Assembly (NCBI RefSeq): GCF_003205195.1
Contig: NZ_QJRY01000011.1
Location: 1-64,000, forward strand
DNA length: 64,000 nt
Direction of reading: 5' to 3'
DNA from: Peteryoungia wuzhouensis
GTDB lineage: Bacteria; Pseudomonadota; Alphaproteobacteria; Rhizobiales; Rhizobiaceae
Of this stretch, positions 37,101 to 45,868 are shown one piece after another. The first letter of the stretch is position 1. Every line of letters begins with the position of its first letter. The notes beneath the pieces are model-generated. The model worked only from the letters and a program-made list of their open reading frames with translations. It made no database searches and was not told the DNA's origin. A program made the translations under genes and the position numbers.

Positions 37101-37292
37101 GTGGTGCTGCGCGACAAAAAGTGCTCGACCTCCTATATCCAGCGCCGGCTGTCGATCGGCTACAACAAGGCCGCCTCGCTGGTGGAGCGCATGGAGCAGG
37201 AAGGCATCGTGGGCGCTGCCAACCATGTCGGGAAGCGGGCGATCATCGTCGGCGGGCGGGAAGTCAGTGCCGAAGGCGATTTCGAAGGCTGA
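34107..37292 (+). CDS. ftsK: FtsK/SpoIIIE-type DNA translocase without N-terminal membrane domain
   Basis: A 1061-residue DNA pump. Residues 1 to about 480 are a low-complexity Pro/Ala/Gln-rich linker with no membrane segments; a conserved beta-motif follows from about 544 ([11 protein letters not shown]). The RecA-like motor has GTTGSGKS (about 701-708), VVVDEMADL and the [11 protein letters not shown] segment. The C-terminal gamma domain ([27 protein letters not shown]) reads KOPS-like sequence. Classical FtsK has four membrane helices, absent here, so this may be the second, soluble FtsK known in Rhizobiales, acting in chromosome segregation. Confidence 0.92.
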   Translation: MHPPRSNSAFQASQFGDQNGGSAQTPQGQQAARPAGADQMAANQIEGREEQPVWQSAFVLGPNVRFTRTPDRTPAKPETIEPMSAPAPAAPQVSRAPVAQPQASVPTTRVPQSPVPTAHAPRQNPQTEQRPASPYGLPRTGAPQQPVAASARPPIASQPLQQQHQPRVPASVTLPQPPDAVGARALTYKLRRELARQQAEQAAWEASMAEDPTRPVAPPPTVAQPAPLVQGMRTVMATTTSAAVGHARQASTVPAASGPVASAQVTTGQVVAGRPPLQNHATVQATGAAPSGMVATPAPTPAPTSAPVARPTMARNAFLRPPVQMAQPAQATPAPTAAPSITQPSSGYMQAAVAPYSSLPQTPIAAPSPAPVTAPAASSSARLPISALLSDHIFFEAMIDPVDAPVETEMARAVPVNAQPQPVAMAPAPVAPVAPVAAPVMIPTRSAAIRAEVVRYRPDAMPAVAPLPKPVFDAPAGSVVALYREVARREVGADQVADAIPAAGVPDALATVPDAIAAAPARSVIPTASSSTRQPLFRAQEAMGEGEYELPYLDFLQQPPVQTGVTMTAEALEQSAGLLESVLEDFGIKGEVIDVRPGPVVTLYEFEPAPGVKSSRVIGLSDDIARSMSALSARVAVVPGRNVIGIELPNPVRETVYLRELIETPDYAETRYKLPVCLGKTIGGEPVIAELAKMPHLLVAGTTGSGKSVAINTMILSLLYRFRPDECRLIMVDPKMLELSVYDGIPHLLTPVVTDPKKAVMALKWAVREMEDRYRKMSRLGVRNIDGYNARAAQAREKGETITVSVQTGFDRQSGEIVYEEQELDLSPMPYIVVVVDEMADLMMVAGKEIEGAIQRLAQMARAAGIHLIMATQRPSVDVITGTIKANFPTRVSFQVTSKIDSRTILGEPGAEHLLGQGDMLHMVGGGRIARVHGPFVSDEEVEKVVAHLKMQARPDYLGTVTEDADEAEDEPEEDVAVFDKSAMGEEDGNDLYDKAVKVVLRDKKCSTSYIQRRLSIGYNKAASLVERMEQEGIVGAANHVGKRAIIVGGREVSAEGDFEG

Positions 37293-37411
37293 GCGCTGTA
37301 AGACGGTTCAGGGCCGGAACTCGGCCTTGACCTCTTTCATGGCCAGGCGATCGACGATTGCGGGTGCCAGGAGGCGCGGCCAACATACCCCTCAGCGGTT
37401 TACCGACATCG

Positions 37412-37852
37412 TCAGACCTGAACGGGGCGGATTGTATCCGTCGCGATTTTGCCTTCCAGAATTCCGCGGGTGAGATCCGATCGGTCGCGATCGATCTCGA
37501 TCACTGTATAGAGCTTTTCCGAGCGGAAGGCGCTGGCCATGGTGGTCGTCACGTCTTCGGCGGGCTTGGCATCGACCTCCATGTAGTCCAGCTCCCGGCC
37601 AGAGGCGACGATGCGGGCATCACCGGATGTGCGGGCCGCGACGACGACCGTGCCCTGATAGGGAGAATTGTCCCAGCGGGGATCGTCGGCTTCGGCGATC
37701 GGCTCCAGACGGTAGATATTCAGCTTCTCAGGTCGATGACTGTTGCCTTGCGCCATTGTGGCAGCATCGCTCTGCCGTGCGGCAACTTCGAGCGGGCGGC
37801 CGGTCTGGTCATCGGCGGGCTTCGCGCTGTTATCGTTGGTGGGATTGTGCAT
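37412..37852 (-). CDS. Conserved hypothetical protein
   Basis: A 146-residue soluble protein with a disordered, polar first half (NPTNDNSAKPADDQTGR) and a folded second half (PYQGTVVVAARTSGDARIVASG... SEKLYTVIEIDRDRSD). GGAGG nine bases before the ATG supports start 37852. No domain recognised. Adjacent to the glutathionyl-hydroquinone reductase gene, 107 bases away. Confidence 0.6.
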   Translation of the reverse strand: MHNPTNDNSAKPADDQTGRPLEVAARQSDAATMAQGNSHRPEKLNIYRLEPIAEADDPRWDNSPYQGTVVVAARTSGDARIVASGRELDYMEVDAKPAEDVTTTMASAFRSEKLYTVIEIDRDRSDLTRGILEGKIATDTIRPVQV

Positions 37853-37959
37853 GATCCGTATCCTCCGGTTCGGTCGTTCTTGAACAACCGCCGGGGACAC
37901 GCGTGGTTCCATGGTCGGACATAAGCCGGCTAATGACCATCCCCCACTCCGGGCTGTCA

Positions 37960-38934
37960 TCATGGTGCCGTACGGGCGAGGAGATCGATGATGTGCTGTG
38001 GGCCGGTGGGGACGATGCCGGTCGCGTTCAGCGTCTTGATCGAATAGTAGCCGCGCGTGATGTGGTCCATGTTGACCGTGGCGCGCACGCCGTCGAGCCT
38101 CAAGACCCGCTCCATATAGGCGGAGAGGGCCACGTAGTCAGCGATGCGGCGGCGGTTGGTCTTGAACAGGCCGTGATAGGCAGCGTCGAAGCGGATCAGC
38201 GTGACGAAGAGGCGGATATCGGTTTCGGTGAAGCGCGACCCAAAGAGGAAATCGCGACCGTCGGACAAGCGGGTCTCCAGCTCGTCGAGCATGGCGAAGA
38301 CGCCATCGACGGCTTCGTCATAGGCGCCCTGCGTCAGCGCGAAGCCTGCCTTGTAGACGCCGTTGTTCAACTGGTCATAGATGCGGGGGTTGAGCGCGTC
38401 GATCTCTGCAGCCAGGTCCTCCGGGTAGAGGCGGAGATCGGAGGGCACGAGGCCCTCGAAGGCGGTATCGAGCATGCGGATGATATCGGCGCTTTCGTTG
38501 TTGACGATTGTGCCGGTCTTTTCGTCCCAGAGCACGGGCACCGTGGCGCGGCCGGTGAATTCGGGATCGGCGCGGGTATAGAGTTCGTGCAGATGGGTGG
38601 CGCCGAAAAGCGGATCGACATCGGCACCGGGATAACCGCCGAACTGCCAGCCCTCGCTTGACAGCGCCGGGGCGACGACGGTGACGGCGATGACGTCTTC
38701 AAGTCCTTTCAGGGCGCGGGCCATCAGCGTGCGCGAGGCCCAGGGGCAGATATAGGCGACATAGAGGCGATAGCGCCCGGCCTCTGCTTGAAAACCACCC
38801 TCGCCCGTCGGGCCCGGCGCGCCATCCGGCGTGATCCAGTGGCGGAAGGAAGAGGTCTGGCGGACGAAACGGCCCTTTTCGTCAGCCTTCTGCACCGGCT
38901 GCCAGTCTTCCGTCCATTTGCCATTCACCAGCAT
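37960..38934 (-). CDS. Glutathionyl-hydroquinone reductase (GST xi class)
   Basis: A 324-residue glutathione transferase. The active Cys63 sits in YICPWASRT, the xi-class signature; later motifs LYTRADPEFTGRATVPVLWD and the helical C-terminal domain fit. The enzyme removes glutathione from glutathionyl-hydroquinones formed in quinone detoxification. ATG 38934 is chosen: GGAGAG lies 7 bases upstream and the normal N-terminus (MLVNGKW) begins there. Confidence 0.9.
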   Translation of the reverse strand: MLVNGKWTEDWQPVQKADEKGRFVRQTSSFRHWITPDGAPGPTGEGGFQAEAGRYRLYVAYICPWASRTLMARALKGLEDVIAVTVVAPALSSEGWQFGGYPGADVDPLFGATHLHELYTRADPEFTGRATVPVLWDEKTGTIVNNESADIIRMLDTAFEGLVPSDLRLYPEDLAAEIDALNPRIYDQLNNGVYKAGFALTQGAYDEAVDGVFAMLDELETRLSDGRDFLFGSRFTETDIRLFVTLIRFDAAYHGLFKTNRRRIADYVALSAYMERVLRLDGVRATVNMDHITRGYYSIKTLNATGIVPTGPQHIIDLLARTAP

Positions 38935-39057
38935 TTTCAAACTCTCCATCACGGCGAGAGGGCCACTGCCTCTCTTCATGCCGTGATTATGCGCCTCCCG
39001 GTCGTTCAGCGAAATCCGAAGTTTCTTGAAAAACTGTTCGATGATGGTGAACAGCGT

Positions 39058-40866
39058 TCAGGCACCCGGATAAGCCCTGCTGCCGGGGAAGAGGAGTTCG
39101 ATGAAGCGTTCTGCCGTCGGTTGAGGCTCGTGATTGGCGAGACCCGGTCGCTCATTGGCTTCTATGAAGACATAGTCGGGCTCGGCCGGGTCACGGACCA
39201 TAAAGTCGATGCCGACGACGGGAATCTTGATGGCTTTGGCAATCCGGCAGGCGGCGTCGACCAGATCCGGATGGACGCTATCGGTGACATCGTGGATCGT
39301 GCCGCCGGTGTGGAGATTGGCGGCCTTGCGAACGGTGATCTCGCGCCCCTCGTCCAGCACCGTGTCGAGGTCGAAACCCTGTTCGGCGAGGCAACGTTTC
39401 GTTTCGACATCGACCGGGATGCGGCTTTCACCGCCGGTGGCGGCGGCGCGGCGGCGGGACTGCTGCTCGATCAGCCTGCGGATCGGCGCGTGGCCGTCGC
39501 CGACTACACGCGGCGGGCGGCGGACGGCGGCGGCGACGAGGCGGTAATCGATGACGACGAGGCGCAGGTCCTCGCCCTCGAAGCAGGCTTCGAGCAGGAC
39601 GCGGTCGCAGACCTGGCGGGCCTGCTTGATCGCCGTGCCGAGAGCCTCGGTGGTTGAGACGCCGACGGAGATGCCGCGACCCTGCTCACCACGGGCCGGT
39701 TTGACGACCAATTTGCCGTGTTTTTCGAGGAAGGCCTGGCGCTCGGCATCGGGGGCATCGGCGGAGATCTGTTCGGGGACCACAAGCCCTGCGCCTTCGG
39801 CAAAGCGGCGGGTGACGGCCTTGTCGTCGCAGATCGACATGGCGACGGCCGAGGTCAGATCCGACAGGCTTTCGCGGCAATGGATGGTGCGGCCTCCATG
39901 GGCAAGGCGGAAGAAGCCACCTTCGGCATCGGTGACCTCGACATGGATGCCGCGACGCAGCGCCTCGTCGACGATCAGGCGGGCATAGGGGTTCAACGCC
40001 TCGTAGGATTCGACCGGCTGAGCGAAGAACTTTTCGTTGATGGCGTTCTTGCGCTTGACCGAAAAAAGCGGCACGCGGCGGAAGCCGAGCTTCTCATAAA
40101 GGCCGATCGCCTTGTCGTTGTCATGCAGAACGGAGAGATCGACGTAAGCCAGGCCGCGGGCCTGGAAATGTTCTGACAGCGTGCGCACGAGACCTTCGCC
40201 GATGCCCGGCTGGCGGGCCTGCGGGTGAACCGCGAGACACCAGAGCGAGGCGCCCTGTTCAGGATCGTCGAAGAGACGCTTGTGATCGATGCCGGTGACC
40301 GTGCCGACGATTTCGCCGGTCTTATCATCCTGTGCAACGAAATAGCTGACCGGACGGTTGTCGCGTTCGCCGGTGAAGAAATCCTCGCGGACCTGGACCA
40401 TGCCGCAGGCGGCATAGACGGCATTGATGCCGGCGGCATCGCCCTCGACGCCGAGACGCCGGATGGTGATGCCACGCGGGCGGCGACCACCGGGGCGGTA
40501 GGTGGAGAGATCGAGGCGGAAGGTGTGGGACGGATCGAGGAAGATCTCCTGCGGGGCGCGGGAGAGCAGCACATGAGGTTCGCCGACATAAAAGGCGATG
40601 TCACGGCTGCGTGGGGCTTCGTCCTTGAGCGCGATGAGAAGGGTCGCATCGTCTTCGAAGGTGCGGGCAAAGAGGAGGCGGCCCCAGCCGCAATCGAGCA
40701 CGACGTTGCGGCCCGGTTGCGGCGCATCGGCCGGGCGAAACTGCGGCAGGGTGCCGGCGCTGCCTGGCTGACGCAGGCGACCGAGCCGATGCGACAGGGC
40801 CTTGCTGTTGCGCGGCTTGTGGGTGACGGGCGCGGCGGGCCGCGCGGGCTTGTCCGTATTCTTCAT
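39058..40866 (-). CDS. ngg: N-acetylglutaminylglutamine synthetase (GNAT + ATP-grasp)
   Basis: A 602-residue fusion. Residues about 133-290 form a GNAT domain (CoA-binding QARQPGIGEGL at 216-226); residues about 340-595 form an ATP-grasp ligase (KLVVKPARGEQGRGISVGV, then VVGIDFMV and FIEANERPGL). It makes the acetylated dipeptide N-acetyl-Gln-Gln, a compatible solute. The start is one base from the asnO stop at 40868-40870, showing tight coupling in the NAGGN operon. Confidence 0.94.
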   Translation of the reverse strand: MKNTDKPARPAAPVTHKPRNSKALSHRLGRLRQPGSAGTLPQFRPADAPQPGRNVVLDCGWGRLLFARTFEDDATLLIALKDEAPRSRDIAFYVGEPHVLLSRAPQEIFLDPSHTFRLDLSTYRPGGRRPRGITIRRLGVEGDAAGINAVYAACGMVQVREDFFTGERDNRPVSYFVAQDDKTGEIVGTVTGIDHKRLFDDPEQGASLWCLAVHPQARQPGIGEGLVRTLSEHFQARGLAYVDLSVLHDNDKAIGLYEKLGFRRVPLFSVKRKNAINEKFFAQPVESYEALNPYARLIVDEALRRGIHVEVTDAEGGFFRLAHGGRTIHCRESLSDLTSAVAMSICDDKAVTRRFAEGAGLVVPEQISADAPDAERQAFLEKHGKLVVKPARGEQGRGISVGVSTTEALGTAIKQARQVCDRVLLEACFEGEDLRLVVIDYRLVAAAVRRPPRVVGDGHAPIRRLIEQQSRRRAAATGGESRIPVDVETKRCLAEQGFDLDTVLDEGREITVRKAANLHTGGTIHDVTDSVHPDLVDAACRIAKAIKIPVVGIDFMVRDPAEPDYVFIEANERPGLANHEPQPTAERFIELLFPGSRAYPGA

Positions 40867-40867
40867 C

Positions 40868-42643
40868 TCAGACCTCGTGTGCCTGGAGCCACATTTCGAG
40901 CAGGCCGACCTGCCAGAGTTCGGAGCCCTGCAGGGGCGTGATGTGATCGGAGGGGGCAGCAAGCAGCCGATCGACATAGTCCTGCCGGAAGAGGCCACGC
41001 TCGCGGGCGGCCTGGGAGGAGAGCGTGTCGCGCAGCATGTCGAGATAGGGACCGGCGATGTATTTGAGCTGCGGCACCGGGAAATAGCCCTTCTTGCGGT
41101 CGATCACCTCGCCTGGAATGACCTTACGGGCGACGTCCTTCAGGATGCCCTTGCCGCCGTCGCGCAGCTTTTCCTCAGGCGGAATGCGGGCGGCGAGTTC
41201 GACCAGTTCATGGTCGAGGAAGGGCACGCGAGCCTCCAGGCCCCATGCCATGGTCATGTTGTCGACGCGCTTGACCGGGTCGTCGACCAGCATGACGCTG
41301 CTGTCGAGACGCAGCGCCCGGTCGACGGGGGTATCGGCACCTTCGGCGAGAAGGTGCTCACGGATGAGGTCGCCGCTGACGTCGCGGTCGGCGATCCAGC
41401 GCGCGTTGAGCTGGGTCGCCAGGGTTTCGTGCGAGCGGTCGCGGAAGCCACGGGCGTAGTCGGCCACAACGTCGTCGGAGCCGACGAGGGGCGGATACCA
41501 GTGATAGCCGGCAAAGACTTCGTCGGCGCCCTGCCCCGACTGGACGACCTTGATGTGTTTCGAGACCTCCTTCGACAGGAGATAGAAGCCGACATTGTCG
41601 TAGGAGACCATGGGTTCGGACATGGCGGCGATGGTGCCCGGCAAGGCTCCCATCAGATCGGCTGAGGGCACGAAGATCTTGTGGTGGTCGGTTGCAAATT
41701 CGCGGGCGATCAGGTCGGAATAGACGAATTCGTCGCCCTTTTCGCCATTGGCCTCCTCGAAGCCGACGGAGAAGCTCATGAGGCCGGTCTGTCCGGCTTC
41801 GGCAAGCAGGCCGACAATGAGGCTGGAATCGACGCCACCGGAGAGCAGGACGCCGACGGGCACGTCCGCGATCATGCGGCGCTTGACGGCCAGACGCAGG
41901 GCGTCGAGCAGGCGTTCCTGCCATTCCTCACGGGTGACCGAGCGGTCTTCGGCGCGGCGCTGGTAGGGCGGGTTCCAGTAGCGGCGGTCCTGAAAACTGC
42001 CGTCGCGCGCATAAACGCGCAGCGTTGCCGGCGGCAGCTTGCGCACGCCCTTGAGGATCGTGCGCGGCGGCGGCACGACGGCGTGGAAGGTCATGTAAGT
42101 GTGCAGGGCATCCGTATCGATCGCGGTGTCGATGCCGCCCGTCTTGACGATGGCGGGAAGCGACGAGGCGAAGCGCAGACCTCCAGAGACCTCGGCCAGG
42201 TAGAGCGGCTTGATGCCGAAACGGTCGCGGGCCATGATCACCCGGCCGCTGTCGCGCTCATGGATGACGAAGGCGAACATGCCGTGGAAGCGCGAGACGC
42301 AGGCCTCGCCCCAGGCATGCCAGGCCTTCATAATGACTTCGGTGTCGCCACCGGAGAAGAAGCGATAGCCCTGGCGCTCAAGTTCGCTGCGCAATTCGCG
42401 GAAATTATAGATGCAGCCGTTGAAGACGAGCGAGAGGCCGAGATCGGGATCGACCATCGGCTGCTGCGACTTGTCGGAGAGATCGAGGATGCGCAATCGA
42501 CGATGGCCGAGGCCGACATTGCCGCGCACCACGACGCCGGACGAATCCGGTCCACGCGGGGCGAGCACATCCGCCATGATCGATACTGCCTGAACCGACG
42601 GCGCGCCGCCATCGAACCTTACTTCTCCACAAATGCCGCACAT
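40868..42643 (-). CDS. asnO: N-acetylglutaminylglutamine amidotransferase (asparagine-synthase-like)
   Basis: A 591-residue enzyme with an N-terminal glutamine amidotransferase domain whose nucleophile is Cys2 (MCGICGEV) and a C-terminal asparagine-synthase ATP-binding domain (LLSGGVDSSLIVGLLAEAG). In NAGGN-producing rhizobia and Pseudomonas this protein amidates N-acetyl-Gln-Gln to the osmoprotectant NAGGN. It precedes ngg on the transcript with a 1-base gap. Length and motifs are normal. Confidence 0.94.
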   Translation of the reverse strand: MCGICGEVRFDGGAPSVQAVSIMADVLAPRGPDSSGVVVRGNVGLGHRRLRILDLSDKSQQPMVDPDLGLSLVFNGCIYNFRELRSELERQGYRFFSGGDTEVIMKAWHAWGEACVSRFHGMFAFVIHERDSGRVIMARDRFGIKPLYLAEVSGGLRFASSLPAIVKTGGIDTAIDTDALHTYMTFHAVVPPPRTILKGVRKLPPATLRVYARDGSFQDRRYWNPPYQRRAEDRSVTREEWQERLLDALRLAVKRRMIADVPVGVLLSGGVDSSLIVGLLAEAGQTGLMSFSVGFEEANGEKGDEFVYSDLIAREFATDHHKIFVPSADLMGALPGTIAAMSEPMVSYDNVGFYLLSKEVSKHIKVVQSGQGADEVFAGYHWYPPLVGSDDVVADYARGFRDRSHETLATQLNARWIADRDVSGDLIREHLLAEGADTPVDRALRLDSSVMLVDDPVKRVDNMTMAWGLEARVPFLDHELVELAARIPPEEKLRDGGKGILKDVARKVIPGEVIDRKKGYFPVPQLKYIAGPYLDMLRDTLSSQAARERGLFRQDYVDRLLAAPSDHITPLQGSELWQVGLLEMWLQAHEV

Positions 42644-42835
42644 GAGCCTGGCTGGAACCTCCGTTGAAAGACGAAACGAAAGGTGCCGACGGCCGGAATT
42701 TTACCCCCGGCGCATCGGACACGCATTTTGCAAATGGCCGGGGGTGCGCATTGTTCCATCTTTTTTTGCGCTTCCGGCTTCTCGCCGGACGCGTGAACCG
42801 GGCAAGGCCGGTTCACGCGCGCGCTCTCGATGCGG

Positions 42836-44248
42836 TCAGCTCAGCGTCTTCTTCAGCGGTGCGATGTGGCGGATGACGAGCAGGTCGAGGAGCAGGACCG
42901 CAACCAGGACCGCGCCGCTCAGCGGAAAGAGCAGCGAGACGCCCAGCATGACGATGGCACCGGTCTTCCAGAGAGGGCCGGGTTCGCTGACCGTGGGCGC
43001 GACGAGGCGCGTGGCACCCCGCGGGCGACGCTTGAACCACATGACGAACCCGCTGACCGAGAGGAAGATGATCGCCAGACAGAAGGCAGTGACCAGGACG
43101 AGGTTCCAGAGACCCATGTCCCCCTCGTGGAAGGCGATGCCAGCGGCCATGGCCTTGCCGGCCAAACCATAATCGGCAAAGCCGACATCGGCGAGAATGC
43201 GGCCGGTATACTGGTCGATATGCACGATGCGGTCATGCAGCGGGTTGGCGCTGTCGTTGCTCATCGTGTCGCGCGAGATGCTCCAGACGCCGGTTTCAGA
43301 CGCGGGGAAACCAAGCTGGAACCGCTGATCGAAGCCCAGCGCGCGGGCGAGCGTGATGATGGCATCGAGGGTGACGGGCTGGCCTTCGGGCGTGCCTGAG
43401 ATACCCGCCTGCGAACCGGAGGCCGGCATCTGGGTCTGCTCCAGGGCCCAGGGCACTTCCTTGACGCCGTTGTAGTTCAAGCTGGCATGGGTCAGATCCG
43501 AGAGCGGGACATTGTCCCATTTCTCGGCGGGAAAGGTGCTCCAGGCCTGGGTGAACTTCTCGCCCCAGACGCCGGCCCAGGTGAGGCCCGACAGCAGGAA
43601 GACAACGAGGATCAGCGAGACGTAGAAGCCGATCGACAGATGCAACGACTTCCACAGCTGGCGGCCCTTGGCAGACAGCTGCGGAACGAGCACGGAAGAG
43701 AAGCCGCTGTTATCGCGCGGCCACCAGAGATAGAGGCCGGTGATCACGAGGACGATCCCGAAGCCGGCGGCGATCTCGATGAGCCGGTCGCCGACATCAC
43801 CGATCAGCAGGGTGCCGTGGATGCTGTCGGCCAGATCGTAGAGGCCATTGCGACGGTCCCAGTGGCCAAGTGCCTTTGCCGTATAGGGGTCGACGGCGAC
43901 CATATAGGAGGCGTCACCCTGGTTGACCCGGAAGAGCGATGCCTGTTCGGCCGTACGCGGCGCGATATACTGGACGATCTGACCGGCGACCTCGCCGAAG
44001 GCCGCTTCCGCCTGGGCAGAGACAGGGGCAAGGCTGGCCTGGGGCGCAACACTGTAGATCTTTTCGCCATCACGGCCCGAGATCGTTGCCGTCCAGAGCA
44101 TGATCAGGCCGGTGACGGCAAGCATCAACATGAACGGCGCAACATAGAGACCGGCGTAGAAATGCCAGCGCCAGGCGGTGATGTAGAAGCGCCGCGACAC
44201 GGCTGCGGTTCGGGCGGGGGGAATGGAAACATCGGATATAACGGACAT
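42836..44248 (-). CDS. PepSY-TM domain membrane protein (PiuB/FsrB-like)
   Basis: A 470-residue inner-membrane protein with about four membrane spans and large periplasmic parts. The start WRWHFYAGLYVAPFMLMLAVTGLIMLWT is the PepSY-associated TM signature, and HGTLLIGDVGDRLIEIAAG and KSLHLSIGFYVSLILVVFLLSG contain conserved His residues suited to heme binding. Such proteins are seen as ferric-siderophore or membrane reductases. It follows the Crp/Fnr gene by 34 bases. No TonB receptor is nearby. Confidence 0.88.
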   Translation of the reverse strand: MSVISDVSIPPARTAAVSRRFYITAWRWHFYAGLYVAPFMLMLAVTGLIMLWTATISGRDGEKIYSVAPQASLAPVSAQAEAAFGEVAGQIVQYIAPRTAEQASLFRVNQGDASYMVAVDPYTAKALGHWDRRNGLYDLADSIHGTLLIGDVGDRLIEIAAGFGIVLVITGLYLWWPRDNSGFSSVLVPQLSAKGRQLWKSLHLSIGFYVSLILVVFLLSGLTWAGVWGEKFTQAWSTFPAEKWDNVPLSDLTHASLNYNGVKEVPWALEQTQMPASGSQAGISGTPEGQPVTLDAIITLARALGFDQRFQLGFPASETGVWSISRDTMSNDSANPLHDRIVHIDQYTGRILADVGFADYGLAGKAMAAGIAFHEGDMGLWNLVLVTAFCLAIIFLSVSGFVMWFKRRPRGATRLVAPTVSEPGPLWKTGAIVMLGVSLLFPLSGAVLVAVLLLDLLVIRHIAPLKKTLS

Positions 44249-44282
44249 CAATATGGATCCTTGAGGCAAAGGGTTGGACGGT

Positions 44283-44957
44283 TCAGGACAAAGGACGGTC
44301 GCCGGCGGCGACACGGGCCAGATGCAGCGGCTCGAGCAGGGTCACCCGGTCGCTGTGCTGGAAATCGATGAGGCCAGCCTTCTTCAGGCGGGTGAAGCAC
44401 CGGCTGACGGTTTCGACGGTCAGCCCGAGCCAATCGGCGAGATCGGTGCGGGTGGGAAAGAGATGGAAGGTGACGGCACCGCGTTTTTGCTGCCGGGCGG
44501 GCCGACCGAACTGGCCGGCGAGATCGAGAAGCGCCGAGGCAACCCGTTCGGGCGCCGTCTTGCGGCCGAGCAGCATGGCAAGCGCCTGAGAGCGGGCCAG
44601 CATTTCGCCGAGGCTTGCTTCGAGATCACCCGGTGACAGAGTTTCGGCGACCGGCTCCAGCCGGGTGAGGCCCAGGGTTTCGGCGGAATAGCGATTGCGA
44701 TCGCCGAAACCCAAGCCGACCAGACGGCCGGGACCGACGAGATCAATGATCTGGCGACGGCCATCGGTCAGGGTCTGGGACGTGGCGACACAGCCTTCCA
44801 GCACCCGGTATTGCGGGGAGCGGGAGAAGCCTTCGAGAAAGAGCGTGGTGCGCGGTGGAAGCAGAGCGTTTTCCGCTCTGGATTTGCGTTCAGCACCCAT
44901 CATCGCAGGAAGAGGCGGCCCCTTGCGGGCCTCGCCTTCGGCAAGCATTGTCAACAT
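44283..44957 (-). CDS. Crp/Fnr-family transcriptional regulator
   Basis: A 224-residue regulator with an N-terminal cyclic-nucleotide-like barrel (about 30-145) and a C-terminal helix-turn-helix FPTRTDLADWLGLTVETVSRCFTRLKKAGLI (about residues 168-199). It lacks the FNR iron-sulfur cysteine cluster. It probably regulates the downstream PepSY gene in response to a redox or metabolite signal. ATG 44957 is used; the upstream region has an inverted repeat at 44983-44999. Confidence 0.88.
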   Translation of the reverse strand: MLTMLAEGEARKGPPLPAMMGAERKSRAENALLPPRTTLFLEGFSRSPQYRVLEGCVATSQTLTDGRRQIIDLVGPGRLVGLGFGDRNRYSAETLGLTRLEPVAETLSPGDLEASLGEMLARSQALAMLLGRKTAPERVASALLDLAGQFGRPARQQKRGAVTFHLFPTRTDLADWLGLTVETVSRCFTRLKKAGLIDFQHSDRVTLLEPLHLARVAAGDRPLS

Positions 44958-44982
44958 GACTTACATCCGGATTGCGACCGGA

Positions 44983-44999
44983 CATGCGTCATGCGCATG
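44983..44999. promoter_or_regulatory. Inverted repeat upstream of the Crp/Fnr gene
   Basis: CATGCG-TCATG-CGCATG is a 6-5-6 inverted repeat 26 bases before the Crp/Fnr start, a possible autoregulatory site. Confidence 0.35.
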
Positions 45000-45052
45000 C
45001 GGCCCGGCCTGATGAGACAGATGGCCCGGCGAGACGCAGGGCCGTTGATCGA

Positions 45053-45451
45053 TCAGGTCAGGATGGGGGGCGCGCGAGGAGCGCTATTGGGCGGGAAGAG
45101 TTGACGGTAATGCGCCTCTGCCGGCTGCGGCAGAACGGCGGCGATGGCGACCGGCAAACGGATGCCGACGAGATCCGCCGGAGCCGGCAGAGCAATGGCA
45201 GCGGAGATCCGGCAGGCTTCGCAATCGGAGGCTGCCGTATGGGTTTTGGACTTGCCGTCCTGATCGGTGCCGGGAAGGCAGAGTTCAGGAAGCGTGCCAT
45301 CCGGCAGGATCAGACGCGCGACTTCGCTGGGATCGAGCACTGGGATGGCGGGAACAGGCGGGCGATGGGCAAGGCCAAGCAGAACGAGCGCGATCACGCA
45401 GATCATGCGTATCGCCCGATCAAACCCTGTCCGGATTCCCGTTTCGGCCAT
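45053..45451 (-). CDS. DUF2946-like secreted or membrane protein
   Basis: A 132-residue protein beginning with a membrane or signal segment (AIRMICVIALVLLGLAHRPP). It has the pair C-x2-C in DCEACRI and ends in the typical DUF2946 tail (PRAPPILT). Relatives are often found near copper or heme-trafficking genes, in line with the PepSY neighbour, but the function is unknown. ATG 45451 begins at the membrane-segment side of the reading frame. Confidence 0.75.
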   Translation of the reverse strand: MAETGIRTGFDRAIRMICVIALVLLGLAHRPPVPAIPVLDPSEVARLILPDGTLPELCLPGTDQDGKSKTHTAASDCEACRISAAIALPAPADLVGIRLPVAIAAVLPQPAEAHYRQLFPPNSAPRAPPILT

Positions 45452-45540
45452 GCTATCCCCCGATAGATTTCGAGTGGATAGCATTGCGATCAGGCGGCCG
45501 CAAGCGCGAAACTGTCGCAAGGCCTGTTACCAACACGGCT

Positions 45541-45801
45541 TCAGGCGCGGATACGGGCCGGGCGGGGCTGACGGAGTATGAACCAGCCGAGATGGCGGTG
45601 GAGAGTCGGCGCGATTCCATACACGATGGAGCTGACCATGACCGGCGCAAGGACGAGGGTCCGCGCCCAGATGGGCCAGCCTTCCGTGAGCGGCATCAGG
45701 ACGTAGAGGATCGCCGTGACGAAGGGATAGATGACAAGCAGCATCAAGGCGGCCAGCCGATGTTTCGACGGTGCAGGACGGGCAACTGGTGAATTCGACA
45801 T
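45541..45801 (-). CDS. Small two-helix membrane protein, divergent from TetR gene
   Basis: An 86-residue protein with two hydrophobic segments (LAALMLLVIYPFVTAILYVL and TLVLAPVMVSSIVYGI) and a basic tail. GGAG nine bases before the ATG supports start 45801. No family name recognised. It faces the TetR gene across two palindromes and may be its target. Confidence 0.65.
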   Translation of the reverse strand: MSNSPVARPAPSKHRLAALMLLVIYPFVTAILYVLMPLTEGWPIWARTLVLAPVMVSSIVYGIAPTLHRHLGWFILRQPRPARIRA

Positions 45802-45816
45802 GGGAGGCTCCATCAG

Positions 45817-45853
45817 AACGGTACGTATCGTTTATATTGAAACGCACCGTTTC
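45817..45853. promoter_or_regulatory. Two palindromic operators between membrane protein and TetR gene
   Basis: AACGGTACGTATCGTT (45817-45832, 14 of 16 symmetric) and GAAACGCACCGTTTC (45839-45853, perfect 6-3-6) sit between the divergent starts. One site over each promoter fits a TetR repressor that controls itself and the neighbouring gene. Confidence 0.7.
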
Positions 45854-45868
45854 GTTCAATAGGAAATC

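Noticed and set aside
35181..37226. Long minus-strand open frame opposite ftsK
   Set aside because: Its product is His/Arg/Asp-rich with no motif; it arises from codon bias of ftsK. ftsK motifs are intact on the plus strand.
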